The position numbers were made by a program, and so were the translations under genes. Shown piece by piece: positions 1 to 14,925 of a stretch of DNA of 64,000 bases. Under the pieces are notes generated by a model. The model ran no database searches. It was given only the letters and a program-made list of their open reading frames with translations, and had not been told where the DNA came from. The stretch comes from Girardinichthys multiradiatus. Its lineage: Eukaryota > Chordata > Actinopteri > Cyprinodontiformes > Goodeidae. Every line of letters begins with the position of its first letter. Position 1 is the stretch's first letter. The stretch is taken from positions 24,824,442-24,888,441 of the forward strand of contig NC_061813.1 in NCBI RefSeq assembly GCF_021462225.1, written 5' to 3'.

Positions 1-1100
1 CAACAAGCAGATGTACAAACCGGAATACAGACGTGAGCTAGAAAATATCTGTCATGGGAATAGTTTGTGGCTCTGAGCATCTTTCTACACAGGTTTTCAA
101 CCCAACCATTTGCGAGAGGAAATTAAGTCCCCTTTTAACAATGTTGACACGTTCTTATAAAGCAAGAAGTTGATAAAAATCAACATTTCCATCCTGGAAT
201 TCTAGATTATTTGTGGGAACTCAAGACAAACAATATTTTTATAAAGGAAAAACGTGTTCTTATAGTGGTTTCAGATAGAAAATTCAATAAACTGTTTCAT
301 GATGAGACATCAAGAAAAAAATAGTTTAGGAAAATCTGGTGTAGCACATTCATTCCGATTAAGAGAAAGTACTTGATTACTAAAATTTTCGATAGCAGAA
401 ACCCCAGATCTGACATTAAAAACATTAGCAGAACACAATTATTCTGCACATGTAAAAGCACAACTGTTACAAAAACAAGACATGAAAGGAGCTGTTTGAT
501 GAACAGCATCATTGTTTAGTAAGGAATGCAACTGTGTGTGCAGCAAGTAGAGTCAGTCAATGACAAGCAACACTCACCAGGACATGGATTCTTGCTGACT
601 TAAGCTGTTAGATGAACACTAATTCAATAACCAGATGTTCTGCCAACAACATATCCATCAAACAGTATCACTGTCACAACACACGTACTGCAAGAGCACA
701 AATACGAGAAGCTCTCTTGAGTTCTTTACCATTTTATCACTGATGATACAACATAGGATGCACAGGGATGTTTAGCTGGTATGAGATAGCAAGATAAACA
801 TACTCCTCCCTGGAGATGCTCTTCAACTCATAACAGCTTGCAGGGAGAGAACTACAAGTTCAGGCAGAGTGAGGACAGTAAAACAGAGATGGAGACAAGT
901 AGCAGGCTGCCTCCAAAGTAAGTCTGGTCTATGTACCTGTCCTCCTACGGCCCTGTGAGCTTTGTTCATGAGAAAAAAATAAGAATGTGATGTCTTATTG
1001 CAAAAATACAAGCAAGAGGCAGTAAGCTCAGTCTCACTGTAAAACTATAGACATGTTTAATTTTTCTGACCTTAGGTTGGGTAAAAAAATCTGTATAACA

Positions 1101-1650
1101 CAAGTACATCTCAACAAGTTAAAATATCTTGAAAAAGTCTACTTATTTTAGTGATTCGTCACACACAGAAAGATATTTTTCAGTTTTTTTATTTTTGGTA
1201 ATTCTGTTGATTACAACTAATGAAAACCAAATTACAGTTTTTATTAGAAACAAAAACAAAAATGTCAAGCTACTAAGAAGTATGTCCATGTACTGCAAAG
1301 TAACTGGGGTCAATACTTTGTCGAATATTTTTTTCTTCCACTCAACTTTCCATTAATAGGCATGGATACAGTAGCATCTGACCAGCCAGCTGTTGTGGAG
1401 GAGGTCAGTGACTGATTGTGTAGGTCATAACATGGCCAAATGTAATAGTCTAATTTTCTAAGAAAGGGATTATTGGGTTTTTATTATTTTCTGTAAGCCC
1501 TAATCATGATTAAAAATTTACAGAAATAAATGCTTTTAACACAATCGCCATCTTTGTCATGAATCTATATATTTGAGTTTCACTTTTTGAATTCAATTTG
1601 TGGAACAAATTTCATTTTCAGTGATATTCTAATATACCGAGATGCCCTTG
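1101..1650. mobile_element. Decayed non-autonomous Tc1/mariner-like element
   Basis: The left end (caagtacatctcaacaagtt) and the reverse complement of the right end (caagggcatctcggtatatt) are imperfect inverted repeats, and each end abuts a TA or TA-like dinucleotide. The internal sequence resembles the ends of a fish Tc1-type element but has no transposase frame, so it is a deleted derivative. It lies in what is probably intron 1 of arfgef1. The exact family is not assigned. Confidence 0.5.
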
Positions 1651-2149
1651 TAATCATGATAGTCCTACCAAGAATGTTCACACATATACACGAGAAAACA
1701 GCTTGATATCAACTTAGATAGTGTTTGCATCTTGCAAAAATGCTATGGTTGGCGACAGCTACAACATAAGAAGTCAACTACTAAAGTTCTTTTAATGCAT
1801 GATTGCATTGACTTTTGAACAATGGTGACGGGGATTCGGAACAACAGTATGATCAGTCATGCAGGAGAGGCAAAATACAGTATAAAGTAGGTAAAATAAG
1901 TGGAGAACACGCCAGAGTTCTTCCTCAGTTTAAATATTTCTATTGGGGCCATTGGCATAAAATTAACAAAGGAAAATCATGGGGGAGAAATTTGGAATGA
2001 CAAAGGCAAATATGTATCGGACACATGGAGACAAGGACTTGCAAAAAGGTACAGAAAGCCAAGAAACCAGCTAAACTTGGTCACTATTTAGAAAGCTTTA
2101 TTGCTGCTATTTGCAAATCAATATCAGCTACTATTGCATTAACTGGTGG

Positions 2150-3290
2150 CCTATAAAACAATTTACTCATCACCAAAGTATTGTTCAGAGTGATACAAAT
2201 GGTGAAAGCAAGGTGCTTCTCGTAAGACATCTGACAAAGTAGTCAAAAGACTAATAAAAAAGTTGTCCAAGAGCCAAGGAGCACTCTCAGAGAGCTTCAG
2301 AAACATCTGGAAATAGCAGGCACACTTTTTCCCATGAAAACAATAAGCAATGCACTCAATGCAACGGACTCCATGCACAATGCCTGCACAAGACTCCACT
2401 TCTGAAGGAAAAGCATGGCAAGGCTTCTTTAAAATTGGCTACACAAACTTTAAACAAGCCAGTGAAATACCATGAGAATATAGTCTGGTCTGATAGGCCA
2501 GAGCTGAAGTTTTTAGATGTCATTGCAAACACCATGTTTGAGAAAAAGAATGGGTCTGCACAACCTCCAAAAAACATCTTGCCAAAAGTAAACTTTACAG
2601 GTGGAATCACCACTGCGAGTGCTGTCTTACACTATATGGTACTGTCAGACTTTATTTAACTGAAGGAAAGATGAATAGAGAATAGTACCAGGATAATCTT
2701 GATAAGAATTGAAAGATAATGTGGATTTCCAAGCACAACAATAAAGCCAAACAAAACCAAGGAAACTCTTAACTAGTTTCAGATAAAGAAAGTAAAACTG
2801 ATGAGCACAGTCAATCCCCTGACTTGGAAAATATGGAAAGGACTGATGGCCAGAGTGCACAGAAAGGAACCCCCGAACCTTCAAATTTGAAAGACAGACT
2901 GTGAAGAAGAATGGGTCAAAATTACACCTGAGCAATGCCTGTAACTAGTTTCTTCAACCAGGACATGTGTTGAAGTTGTCACTACCCAAAGAGGCTTTTC
3001 CACAAGGTCAGTCAGTCAGTCATTTTTTAACGCTTCTTCCATAGTGGGTCGTAGGGAAGCTGGTGCCTATCTCCAGCAGTCTAAGGGCGGGAGGCATGGT
3101 ATACCCTGGACAGATCTTTTCCACAAGGTATTTAATACATTTCTGCAAGTGTGTTCAATACTTGTTCCCTGTGTTATTCCAATTTATTACCCACAACTTC
3201 ATCTTGGAACTCCTTTGCTTTGATTTTTTGGATGTGTGGATTACTCAGGCTTTTCAAAACTTAGGTGTGTGTGTCAATTGCCCCATTAGA
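2150..3290 (+). mobile_element. Tc1-like transposon relic
   Basis: Plus-strand fragments match the second half of a DD34E Tc1 transposase. Around 2485 there is a degenerate version of the 'VWSDE' catalytic block. Near 2750-2990 are remnants of the region that follows the last catalytic residue, ending in a degenerate '...GFSTRY' C-terminus. Many stops and frameshifts make it non-coding. The 3' non-coding tail continues to about 3290 but is split by a later insertion at 3008-3115. Confidence 0.55.
3008..3115 (-). repeat. Short SINE/LINE-tail insertion with 13-bp target duplication
   Basis: A 108-bp insert interrupts the Tc1 relic. It is flanked by perfect 13-bp direct repeats, cttttccacaagg, at 2995-3007 and 3116-3128. 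The insert is the reverse complement of the 3' tail seen at 6375-6520 and 37700-37844 (block 'gactgctggagataggcacc'), and a (TCAG)n simple repeat marks its tail. This is the signature of target-primed retroposition of a 5'-truncated SINE or its partner LINE. Confidence 0.7.
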
Positions 3291-3299
3291 AATAGAGCG

Positions 3300-5000
3300 A
3301 GAGCAATGTTGACGTGATCAATACTTGAGATAAAAAGAGATTAAGACTTTAGGATGAGTCCTGGAACACAACAAATTGAAATAAATTGTTGCGTTATAAC
3401 ATTCCTAAGATTTAAAGAAGACATTTTTAAGCCCACCTTCAACTCAATTATATTGGCTGTAAATGGTATCGACTAAATTTTAATGCTTTCAATGGGCATT
3501 GAGAATGTTTAACGACAACAATGTGCACAGATATTCTAAGACCACACAGAGACTCTTCAATTCGCTTTTCTGAAGATGAATTTCAGTGTGTGTGAATGGT
3601 TAAGACATCCACTAAAGCTGGGGCTTAATATTTCAATTACAAAAAACAAAAACAAATAATGCTTAAGGAATAATGATTAATGTTGGAGTGTGACTGTTGC
3701 TCCATGCTATCAAAGAGGGGTCGCGTGTCATTCTGTACCAGCCAACAGTGGACATTTCTGTAATGCAAATTAACAAATAAAATGCATACCTATAAATATA
3801 AATATAGATTAAAGAATCAAGTACATTGTACAATTGATTAAAATCGTGTGATTGTCAGAACTGGTCAATGATATGTTTTGAAAATTTGGGGCTAAGCTAT
3901 TTCAAAGGTCTAGTAAAACTTGATAAAAACCTTTTTTTTTCTGTAACTAATAACACATTAATAATAACAAAACATAATAACAAATATGCTATAGGAACAA
4001 TTAATTATGTTGGACTGGGCTGTTGCTCCATACTATCTAAGAGGGCGAATGTGTCATTATGTAGCAACAAACAGTGTATACCTGTCGTTTACTGCCATAA
4101 AAGTGGTGACCTTCTTTTCTGTAGGTCTAAATGCAAACCAGGGGGTTAGGGTTGACCCTAAACAAAGAGAGTCTTTAAGGTAAACAAAAACTCGTTAGGT
4201 GACAATGAGCATAGACAGTTCCATGCATTACAATGGAGGTCCATACTGTTGGTTAGTTAGACGTGTATGTGTGTGTGTGTGTGTGTCCCTCCACTCTCTA
4301 ACAAACATATAAATATCCAACAGCTGTAATTAAAAAGAGCTTGATTAAAATCCGACCCGAGACATTTCCATTGTCCGGTGTGAAAGGAAAGGTTGCACAA
4401 CTCTAATTAAATTTGGTGTGGAAGAAGAAAGTGATGTCAAAAGGTTGTCCGGGCTGACTAATCGCGTGTGTACCTGTGTATGTGTGCGTGCATGGGTGTG
4501 TGATTTGTATGTGTGTATGTGAATCTTTGCGTGTGCATGTCCCACCAATCCACCACCCCCACTCTCGCTTGCATAAGCCCTTGTCTAATCACTAGTCTCA
4601 GTCCCTTGGCTGAATCAAGGCTCTTATTTTCAGGCCAAAAAGTCCCAAAGCACTTCGCCTCCACATGGCCTTGATTAATCAGCTGTTGGTTTTGTTACTG
4701 AAATCAATTCAGTTTAATGATTCCACTCTGGTCAAATGATTTAGCACTTTCTGGTCAAATGTTATGACCGACCCTTTCCGTTCTGTGAAAGGGAGTTATT
4801 ACGTTGCTGCAACAGCTGGAGACAAATACCCAGTCAACGGAAGATAAAAACAATGTGGCTGATGTTAAATAAACTCTCCTCAGCTTATTCAGCCAAACTA
4901 ACCTTTGCTAATCCAACAGCCTTCAGAGGACAGCCATAGTTGAGTAGAACTTCAACCAAACACTCCCATCATTTGGACTATCTCTGACTACTCAACCATG
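3300..5000. other. Non-coding stretch with GT-rich microsatellites
   Basis: No gene is visible here. Apart from the direct repeat at 3675-4087, the stretch holds a (TG)n run near 4267-4286 and an imperfect TG/TATG-rich tract at about 4468-4545. The only open frames are products of these repeats. It probably belongs to arfgef1 intron 1. Confidence 0.5.
3675..4087. repeat. Degenerate direct repeat, about 85 bp, 325-bp spacing
   Basis: Sequence at about 3675-3758 recurs with substitutions at about 4002-4087. The shared blocks are tgttgga, gctgttgctccat, a tatc-aagaggg core and gtgtcatt. No coding frame is conserved between the copies. The origin is unknown; an internal tandem duplication of an older repeat is one possibility. 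Confidence 0.5.
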
Positions 5001-6095
5001 CAGGTGAAACCAGATATTTACATAAACTTTATAAAGACACAAAACCACTTTTTCCTACCTGAAAATAAATCTGATTAAAGTTTACCTGTTTTATGTCAAT
5101 TCTATCTGCTAAAAACCAGAATAATAGAACAAATTCTTTCCACAAGCTTCTCACAATAGTTTGCTTGAAGTCTGGCCCATTCCTCCTGACAGAACTGGTG
5201 TTACTGGGTCAGGTTTGTATGCTACCTTGCTCACACCCCTTTTCAGCTCTGCCCACAAAGTTTCTATCAGTTTGAGATCAGGGCTTTGTGATGACTGCTC
5301 AGAAGCATTGACTTTGTTATCCTTCAGCCACTTTGTAACTACTTAGGCAGTATGCTAAGGGTCACTGTCCATTTGGAAGACCCATTTATCTGCAAGCTTT
5401 ACCTTCTTAGCTGATGTCTTTATGTTTCTTCAGGATGTCTACATGAAGTCCTTTTCTAGTGTCCATATCAGCCTCTTTATGATAGGACCCATAGGGATAT
5501 TTGCTGTTTTGTGATATGCACCAGTCCTTCCTGCAGCAAAGCACTGACACAACATGATGCTGCCTTGCCCATAATTCACAGCTAGGATGGTGTTTAAGGG
5601 GCTGCAAACGTATCCCTCTTTCCCTCCAAATGTAATGATGGTCATTATGGACAAACACTTCTGTTCAGTTTCATCAGAGTACAGGACATGTATCCCAAAA
5701 CTAAGGTCTTTCTCCCTGTATGGATTTGCAAACTGTAATGTAGCTTTTTATGATGCTTCTGATGCAACGGCTACTTCCTCTCTGAGTGGCCTTTCAGCTC
5801 AAAGTTGGTACAGGACTTGTTTTACAGTTGACACTTTATCAGCTTCAGTCAGCATCTTTACAAGGTCTTTTGCTTTAGTTGTAAAATACCCAGTCAGAAG
5901 CTTGCAAAACCATGACATCATAATCTGGAATTTCACTATACTTTATGTAAACTTCTGACTTTCTCATTATTTTGCCATTTAGCAAATATAAATTATTTTG
6001 GTTATCCTAACTACGCTTAAAAAGGAAAATTTTAGCCTGATGTGATGTCAAACAGTGAGAAAAAATGGTTTTGTGCATTTTAATACCATACATCC
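5001..6095 (-). mobile_element. Sleeping Beauty-type Tc1 transposon relic
   Basis: Inverted 'gtttacataaag'-type direct-repeat motifs occur near 5020 and 5940, as in the IR/DR ends of salmonid-type Sleeping Beauty elements. Between them the minus strand follows a Tc1-family transposase gene almost from end to end. Recognisable blocks include an antisense match to the glycine-rich 'GGSIM' region near 5555 and an 'MMVIMD'-type antisense block at 5635. Stops and indels are scattered throughout, so no functional transposase remains. Only the family is assigned, not the subfamily. Confidence 0.65.
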
Positions 6096-6374
6096 AGCTC
6101 ACAAGACCAGACGACACACAAAAATTGGGACAACATTTTGCAACAGTTTTCGGAAAACTAAGAATACCCACCTTTGCTTTCACAAATCGAGTAAATATTT
6201 TATAAATTATTGTGTTTTATAGGATTTGTAGCTTGGGTACTCCATATTTTAATACCCGTCCAATTCGATAACTGTACTGATCAGGGGTGGAAATTAGCAA
6301 CCACAACTGGCCAAAGGCATCAACTACATGCCACAGGGGCATGGATTGTGGACAGGGTAACAGTATTAAGTTGT

Positions 6375-6520
6375 ATACCTGATCTTGTTTGTCTGTGTTG
6401 CCCCGCAATGGACTGGTGACTTGTCCAGGATATACCACGCCACCCGCTCATAGACTGCTGGAGATAGGCACCAGCTTCCCTGCAACCAACTATTAAATAA
6501 GCGGTAGAAAATGACTTAAG
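6375..6520 (+). repeat. SINE/L2-type 3' tail
   Basis: The block 'atggactggtgacttgtcc' is followed by 'gactgctggagataggcacc' and ends 'gcggtagaaaatgactt'. It is the same dispersed repeat as the complete copy at 37508-37844 and the short insertion at 3008-3115. There is no coding content. Confidence 0.6.
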
Positions 6521-8488
6521 CTACATTATCATAAAGACACATGAGAACAGAGAAGTGGAAAGCAAGTGCCACCCAGAGCAGGTGGAATAAATTCTGACTT
6601 TCTCCCAAAACTCTGTTTCAATTTAAGTACATTTTAAACCCTCAATTGCTTACATGTATCATCGGCTCCTTTCTCATAGGCCTTTCTTCCACATCTCAAC
6701 CCTCCACTACACATCTTTGATTCTATTTGTGACAAATCATTTACTTCAAATCAAACGTCCTGAGATAAACACAAATTATTGATCAGTACAAAATATTTAG
6801 ATAAACTACAAGCACTACCAAACTGGCACAGAAAACTGAAGCCAGTGAAAGGGATTTCTCTTCATCTAATCTGCTGGCAATATAAGTAACTGATCACCAT
6901 TGTCACAATGGAAGCTGCGTCAGTGGAGAGAAATTATGTATTATTAATGACGGATAGATAAATCACTGTAAGGCAAAGAGTGAGAGGAGACCAACAAATA
7001 CATTTAAATGTAGCTCAGGTTGTGTAAAAATGAGAGACGTCCGAATCAATTGCCAGAGATCGAAATGTGGCAATTTTCCCATGATTCCTTCCTTTGACTA
7101 CATGCAGTACATTTTTCTCTCATGTGTAGATGTCCTTAGAAAAACAATTTAAATAATAATTGGTCTGAATCGCCATGTCAGACCTCAAAGAAAACCAGAA
7201 ATCGGTATTGCCCAGAGAAAGCCTGATCGGTACGTCTCTAAAAAAATATAGATATAATTTTAGGGTAAAAACTCACCTTTGTTAATTTCTCATTATCATT
7301 AAATAATATGAACTGCTCAAACCAGCCCTTAGAACATACTTAAGCTATGAAACCACTCCTGGAAAACATCTTTGGTGCTTGAATTTTAAAGCGCTCTGAC
7401 AAATAAAAGAAACATCAAAACGTCACTAAATGCGGCCATCTCTTTCCTTTTTTACACCTTTGTTCCAAACGATGCCTATGAGCTACTACCAGGAGCGCTG
7501 CAGCACACAAATGACTCAATTTCATTCAGGAATAAGATGTGCATTTAAGTGAAGATGTCACAAAGATCGGCGAACAATTTTTTCTGTCCGTGCTCAAACG
7601 TCCAAGGCCTGTCCCCAACAGCAGCCTTTTATCCCAGCGTTTCCCCTTTTAGGAAGGTTGTGTCTGGTCTTTGGAAAGTCACGGTCAAAACCTCAATTAA
7701 TGACAGGATCATTTATAACTTGGTGCTTATCGTGGGTGAACAGATGCTGGCCATAGAGAAGCTAGGATCCTGCCATCACCATTCTTAATGATCAGAGGTG
7801 CATTTGTTGTACTGGCCTCCCTGCCAGCTACAAGCATGAGGGGGGCAGACAGTGGCCTTGTGTTTTGTGCAAAAGCACAACTTGCAAGCTCTTGCTGTTT
7901 TTTTTATTTATTCACAGCTCTAATTCAAGGTTCTTTTGACCATGGATGGGGAAATATTCCCCAACAGAACAGAAATGCAGTGGTGCAACGCAAACCTTCA
8001 CAAAAATGTGAAGTGAGCTTTTTTTCTAACGAAGATCTTGCAGCACAGCAAAATATAAGCATTTCATGTGTTTTAAACATATAATAACTTATTACTGATG
8101 AAGAATATGTAAAGCATAGCCAAGTCTTTTTGAATGTGTATTCAAATACTGTAAATCAGTCTTTTCCTTTATTGTTTTTATCTTTTCTAAAGTCCCTTTA
8201 TGTTTAAAGGGGCATTGATCAGAGTTTGGTTTGCAACTTTTGACATTTGGTTTTGCAAAGCTTTGACTTCCTGATACCGGCTATAGGTGTTTCTGATTTT
8301 TTCCTTAAAACCTACATCAGCAGATTTAAAAACGTTCTGCCTTCCTACTGTGTGCAGTCACTATGCTCGGTTGCGATGTGGCAGACGAGAGGGCCCCTGC
8401 AGAGGGTCGTCACTGGAATGTTCAAACCCTCTGTCCACGATCCTTTTCTACGCTGCTGCACGAACAGGGCTCTTGTGTTTATTAAGGA
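6521..8488. other. Non-coding stretch, nothing recognised
   Basis: No long conserved frame, splice-bounded exon or RNA gene was recognised on either strand. It probably lies in arfgef1 intron 1. Confidence 0.4.
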
Positions 8489-8760
8489 AATTCAATTCAA
8501 ATCAGTTTATTTATATAGCGTCAATTCACCACAAACGTCATCTCAAGGCACTTTGCAAAAAACAGTAAAAAAGGCTATTAAATCCAATGATACTGACAGA
8601 TCCCAAGCCAACTGATCCTCATTAAGAAAGAATGCAGTCAAGTTCAGTTCATAATTCAAATTGGTTAAAAGGTTTTTCTATTCAAGGAAAACCAGCAGAT
8701 TGCATCGAGACACTAACATGCAGCATTTATTCCTCCTAGATGAGCAGGTAGCAACAGAGG
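8489..8760 (+). repeat. Teleost interspersed repeat
   Basis: The sequence begins 'cagtttatttatatagcg' and carries the blocks 'tctcaaggcactttgcaaa' and 'ggaaaaccagcagattgca', which I recognise as a common teleost dispersed repeat. A shorter diverged copy is at about 20146-20400. No open frame belongs to it. It may be non-autonomous; the class is unclear. Confidence 0.5.
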
Positions 8761-9989
8761 ACTGTCGCTTTCATTGTGTCAACCAATCTGATTTTATCTG
8801 GAGACTGTTTTCTGGTACACATACATTTATGCTTTAAAGGGAAAGAAGAAAAATGTTTCACTTTGAATAAAGTCGAGTAATAATCCCAAAAGATCTGAAG
8901 GATGTTACTATGTAAGGCGTTTATCGAGCAACAGAGTATCAACATGAATTGAGACTGAATGTTAAAGAGTAAACGTCTACATAATTATACCAGATATTGG
9001 TTATTAATAGTGGATTTATTTCCAAACGCTAAACAGTTACGAAATCCAAACTACAGGAAATGCATGATGATCTGTAGGATAACACTTCAGAGAGGAAATC
9101 AGGTAAAGCTGCTGATGAAATGATTAGGAAGAGTGAGTAAAAACTAAAGATAAGACAGAAACTAACAGAGCCACTCACTGGTTAAACAATCCTTGTTTCT
9201 AATACTTTATTTTAAGACTGCTGATTCCTTGGAATCAGTGTTGGTCAATCTTGGTTCTCAGGTCTCACTGCTCTTATTTTTTTTAGACGTCTCTCTGCTC
9301 CAACACATCCATTTTAATTACCTTCTAAGCAGGTCATCAAGTCCACCAGAAGCCTGGTAATGACCCTTCAATTTAAATCAGGAGTAGCAGACCTCTCCTA
9401 AATAGGAGTTTCTGTTAGCTTTGTAAATAAAAGTGAAAACCAAAAGCTTGCTGGAGGAAGTAGCCTCAGTGTTGTTTCATATTTATACCCCAAGAAAAAA
9501 CAGAAACATATGGAAATCTGATTAAAGGTTTCTAGACACTCTGATCAACCTAAAAACGTAAAGTAGTAGCTTCTGGTAGGTCCTGGTAGGTCCTAGGATG
9601 GAGTAGACAAGTGATGCTGATACCTGAATATCCCCAACCAACTTGATCTACAGCTTCATCGGGAATGTTTTGCAGTGGAAGAGCATGGCTAATGTCTGCT
9701 CTTAGGACTGGCCATGGCGTGAAGTACGCCAGCCAGCGACTCGAGAAACTAGCACCAAACTATCCAATAAAGTAATTAACCTGGAAAACAGGAGCCAAAG
9801 AAGAGAGCTGCACATACTCGGCCAGGCAGAATCCACCAAAAGCGCCCTCCTGACTAAATGCTTCGCTCTGGCTTTTCTGCCAAAACTTTGCTACCATTTC
9901 TTCCAACCGTTTCAGCAATGAAAAGGGCAAACCGGGCCTTTGAGTAGAAGTCTCAGACTCCAGTCCTTTAGTGCTGGTCTGCTTCAACT

Positions 9990-10640
9990 TTTAGATGTTT
10001 CCGTAGTCCAATGTACCGATTCTGATTTCTATAGGGAACAGTAATCAGCTCAAATCTGTATCGGCACGTCAGAGCTTTACAAAATCAGAGCTTTGACCAA
10101 AATAATCTTTGAGCAAAGGAGGGTGCACGACCAACATGATTAAACACCTGCTCATAGATGTACATTTAGCAGAGTGTCTCGTCTTTGATGCACTATGTCA
10201 ATCTTCATCCGCTGCCTCTTCCTGTGGCTCCGACAGCCAACATAGCACCTCGCTGCAGTCAGAATCAGGTAAGTAAAACAATAAAAGACATCTTATACCA
10301 ACGCTGAGACAGATAAGTTATACTCCACCTAAAATGGTGGGTCAACTCAAATGCAAATGTGCAGCAAACATTAGCCTCGTGCATTTTTTTCACAGACAAC
10401 CAGAAATTGCTAACGTCAGCCAGGCAGTTGGCTGCGAAGTGCTAGTCCGTTCACTATAGCGTTCAAGGGAAAGAGGTCAGTGCAACAAAACAAAGAGTAA
10501 ACCTTGCAAACTTTTTGACCCTGCCTCTTAAAAGAATCCGAACTGAGTATTGTTAGGAACTGGAATCAAAAACGAGAAATCGGAATTAGAATCATTTAAA
10601 TTCAAAAGATGCCCAACCCTAATGCAAATCTGATTAATAA
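9990..10640. repeat. hAT-like non-autonomous relic (tentative)
   Basis: The right edge near 10555-10620 ('gaactggaatcaaaaacgag' followed by 'atgcccaaccctaatgc') and the left edge near 9995-10070 ('accgattctgatttctatag') resemble the ends of common fish hAT-type repeats. No transposase frame survives. The ends are approximate and no 8-bp target duplication was confirmed. Confidence 0.3.
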
Positions 10641-12144
10641 ATCCAAACCGCCCTCTCCATTATAGCTTGAGTCTAAAAACAGTGGGATCATCCATGTCTA
10701 TAAACATATGTATGTATGTTTGTGTGACGACAGTTGAACAAAAAGCCTGAACCCACTTTAAAAAAAAAAAAAAGAAGTGATGAACAAATACAGCCAGAGG
10801 GCCTTTGATATTTGGAGTGGACTGTCAGTCTTAGCCCATTTCTGTTCTTTCCTATCAGACTGCTCCTCGCTGAGGAACCAGCTGACTGATTCAAAGATAA
10901 AAGGACTCCCACTACTGCTGCAGCTCGGAGACTGTGAGATATTAGGATAATATACTTCTTGTGAAACTGCAGAGTGACATTTTGATAATCATGGAGAAAG
11001 GTCGGTGTGGGTGCTAGACTGTCTAGCAAAAGGTAAAGCTTCTCAGATCACCCCTTTGTTTTGTGAGTAAGAACTATCACACAAAAGCTAGTTTTCACAC
11101 TGAGGCAATTTCCAACTGGAAGACTTTTACACTGCAAGGATGAGACTGATAAAGACGCTCTCTTTGAGATGTCTCTGGAGCAGGAGGGGATTATGCAAGT
11201 CGTTCAGTATACTGGGTCACCCAGTTGTTTTTGATGTGCACTATTACTATGCCGTCTCTAAGCTCAGTGCAGAGGTTCTCATTTTGCACAATCTGAGTGT
11301 CCGAGCTCCATCTAACATGTTTTCCCCCCACTTTTTTACGCTTTTGATATGAGAAGTCTGCTGCTGCTGGTAACTGCAATAAATCCCTGCCTTAGCTAAA
11401 TGCTTTCTTCAAGCAGCAAGCAAATAAAATCGCATAATGATGTCAAGTAAGATGTTTATACTCGAAAAAGACTGGCAGGTCACAAATCAAAAGAGCAGCA
11501 CCATGCAAATCGTCTACTTTTAGCACAAGTTAAACACAAACAAAACTTAAGGACTCTTTCTGTAGCTGCATGGACGGTGAGGAGTTGTGATGAATGTATT
11601 TGTGTGTGGGTGGTTCTGTGCACCAAAACAGACAAGTATTAACTAACATAAGAGGCGCATTTAACTTCCAGGCCATTTCAAATCTGTGCACCACTGGGCA
11701 TGAGAATAATAGCAGCACTGTCAGGACAGGTAGGATGTTTGGTTGCTTCATAACATGGGCTCTTTGTTTCTCTGATGGTGTCATGTTACTACCAGTGCTG
11801 AAACAAAAAAAAGGAAGCCCAGGCCACTTCCAAGCAACAGAGCAGATTAAACAAAACTTAATCTGAGGTTTAGGTGTTGAGCGATATCTAGAATATGTTA
11901 TTCCACCTAAGATGAAAGGTGCATCTTAATTTATATGGTTTGAAAGTGTCTTTTTACAGGGGCTTTCCCCAATTCATGTAGAATTTTGTCAAACATCTGC
12001 AAAGTCTTTGGAGGCAAAAGGAAGTGTATGTCTCTGGTTTACCATGTTAACCTTCAGGGCTTTCTCTTCTGCTTGCAAATTTAAAATATGAACAGAGATG
12101 TTAAAATATTAAGATATGTACTTTTATTTGGGTAAATCATACAC
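10641..12144. other. Non-coding stretch, nothing recognised
   Basis: A poly-A run lies near 10760-10773. I see no conserved coding exon on either strand. Likely intronic to arfgef1. Confidence 0.4.
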
Positions 12145-12835
12145 CTTGGGACATTTCTGACACCACAAATATCAATGTATTTTATTGGGATTTTAAGTGA
12201 CAGATTAAAACACAGAAGTGGGTAATTATGAAGTGGAAGAAAAATAATTCATGGTTTTCAACATCTTTTGCATCTAAAAATCCTAGAGAGAATGGCATGC
12301 TTTTGTATGTAGCCCATCTGATTCACACATGAACTGCAGTTTGGAACAGATTCTTTATATATTTAGGTCTTGACTTTGACTATGCCATTCTAACATATTA
12401 ATATGCTTTAGAAACCATTCCATTGTAGCCCTGGCTGTAGGTTTAGGGTTGGTGTCCTGCTGGAAGATGAACATCCATCTGAATCTCTAGTCTCGAACTT
12501 ACTGTCTTCTGATATTACCGTGTAATGTTTCCCTTTTGCTGTCGATGAAAAGCATCGCCACAGCATCATGCTGCCACCCCTATGTTTCACAATGTGGATG
12601 TTGTGTTTAGGGTGATGCGCAGTGTTAGTTTTTATGCTGTATATTCACTAATGTTCTCTAAAAAAAGGCACCGAGGTCTTCACAAAACAGCTGTATTTAC
12701 ACTGATATTAAATTACACTGGCAAACTCAGCTAATTAAGTGGACTTCCAAAAGCAATTGGTTGCACTGGATTTTATTTAAGCATATCAGGGTAAAAGGGG
12801 TTGAATGTAATTACAATGCACAGTTTTCAGATTTT
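12145..12835 (-). mobile_element. Tc1-like transposon relic
   Basis: The minus strand at 12408-12590 encodes '[16 protein letters not shown]', a diverged form of the Tc1 transposase core block (K-H-G-G-G-S-I-M-x-W-G-C-F). The left flank 'tattttattgggattttaag' is the sub-terminal sequence of the same Tc1 family seen at 19990-20145 and 22075-22610. The frame is truncated at both ends and the catalytic residues are lost. Confidence 0.6.
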
Positions 12836-14420
<1,585 letters not shown>

Positions 14421-14744
14421 GCCTCCACCGATACATGTTTGGACCCGAAGTTCAGCTGAAATACAAACCTTTGATAACAAGTACCAAACCGGCAAATACT
14501 AAGTTTTCCAACAGGAGTTGACTTTTTAATTTTCTTGTGGTTTAATACATGTTTCGCTAATTTCATTTTCTCATCAGAAACCATTAATGAAAAACAACAA
14601 GGGGCGGTTTATAGGATCTCCGTCCTAAAATAGAATATATTAATGGTCAAATCCCGAGGAACAGACATGGACAGTTAGTGTGATATTCCTGTAATATTTA
14701 TAATATTTAAAAAACATGAAAAAATGGCAAAGAAAAACAATTGA

Positions 14745-14925
14745 ACCATTTTCTGATATTTTAACACCCTTCACAAAAACAGTGTATTTCTTTATGGGGT
14801 TTCCTGATAGTTCTCATGTTGACAGATTCCCCCACCTGAGCTGTGGGTCTCTGCAGCCCCTCCAGAGTGACCTCAAGCCTCTTGGTTACTTCTCTGATAG
14901 TGCTCTGCTTCTTTACATCATGTAG
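14745..14925 (-). mobile_element. Tc1-like transposase fragment
   Basis: The minus strand carries a short piece of the N-terminal DNA-binding half of a Tc1 transposase. It is antisense to the region corresponding to 'ITLDELQRS' in the copy at 63078. It has no intact ends and no useful frame. Confidence 0.45.

Noticed and set aside
9760..9987. Minus-strand 75-codon frame near 9.9 kb as an arfgef1 exon
   Set aside because: It does not resemble BIG1 exon 2, which should carry an 'ADKYFLPFELACQSK'-type block, and it has no proper splice sites.
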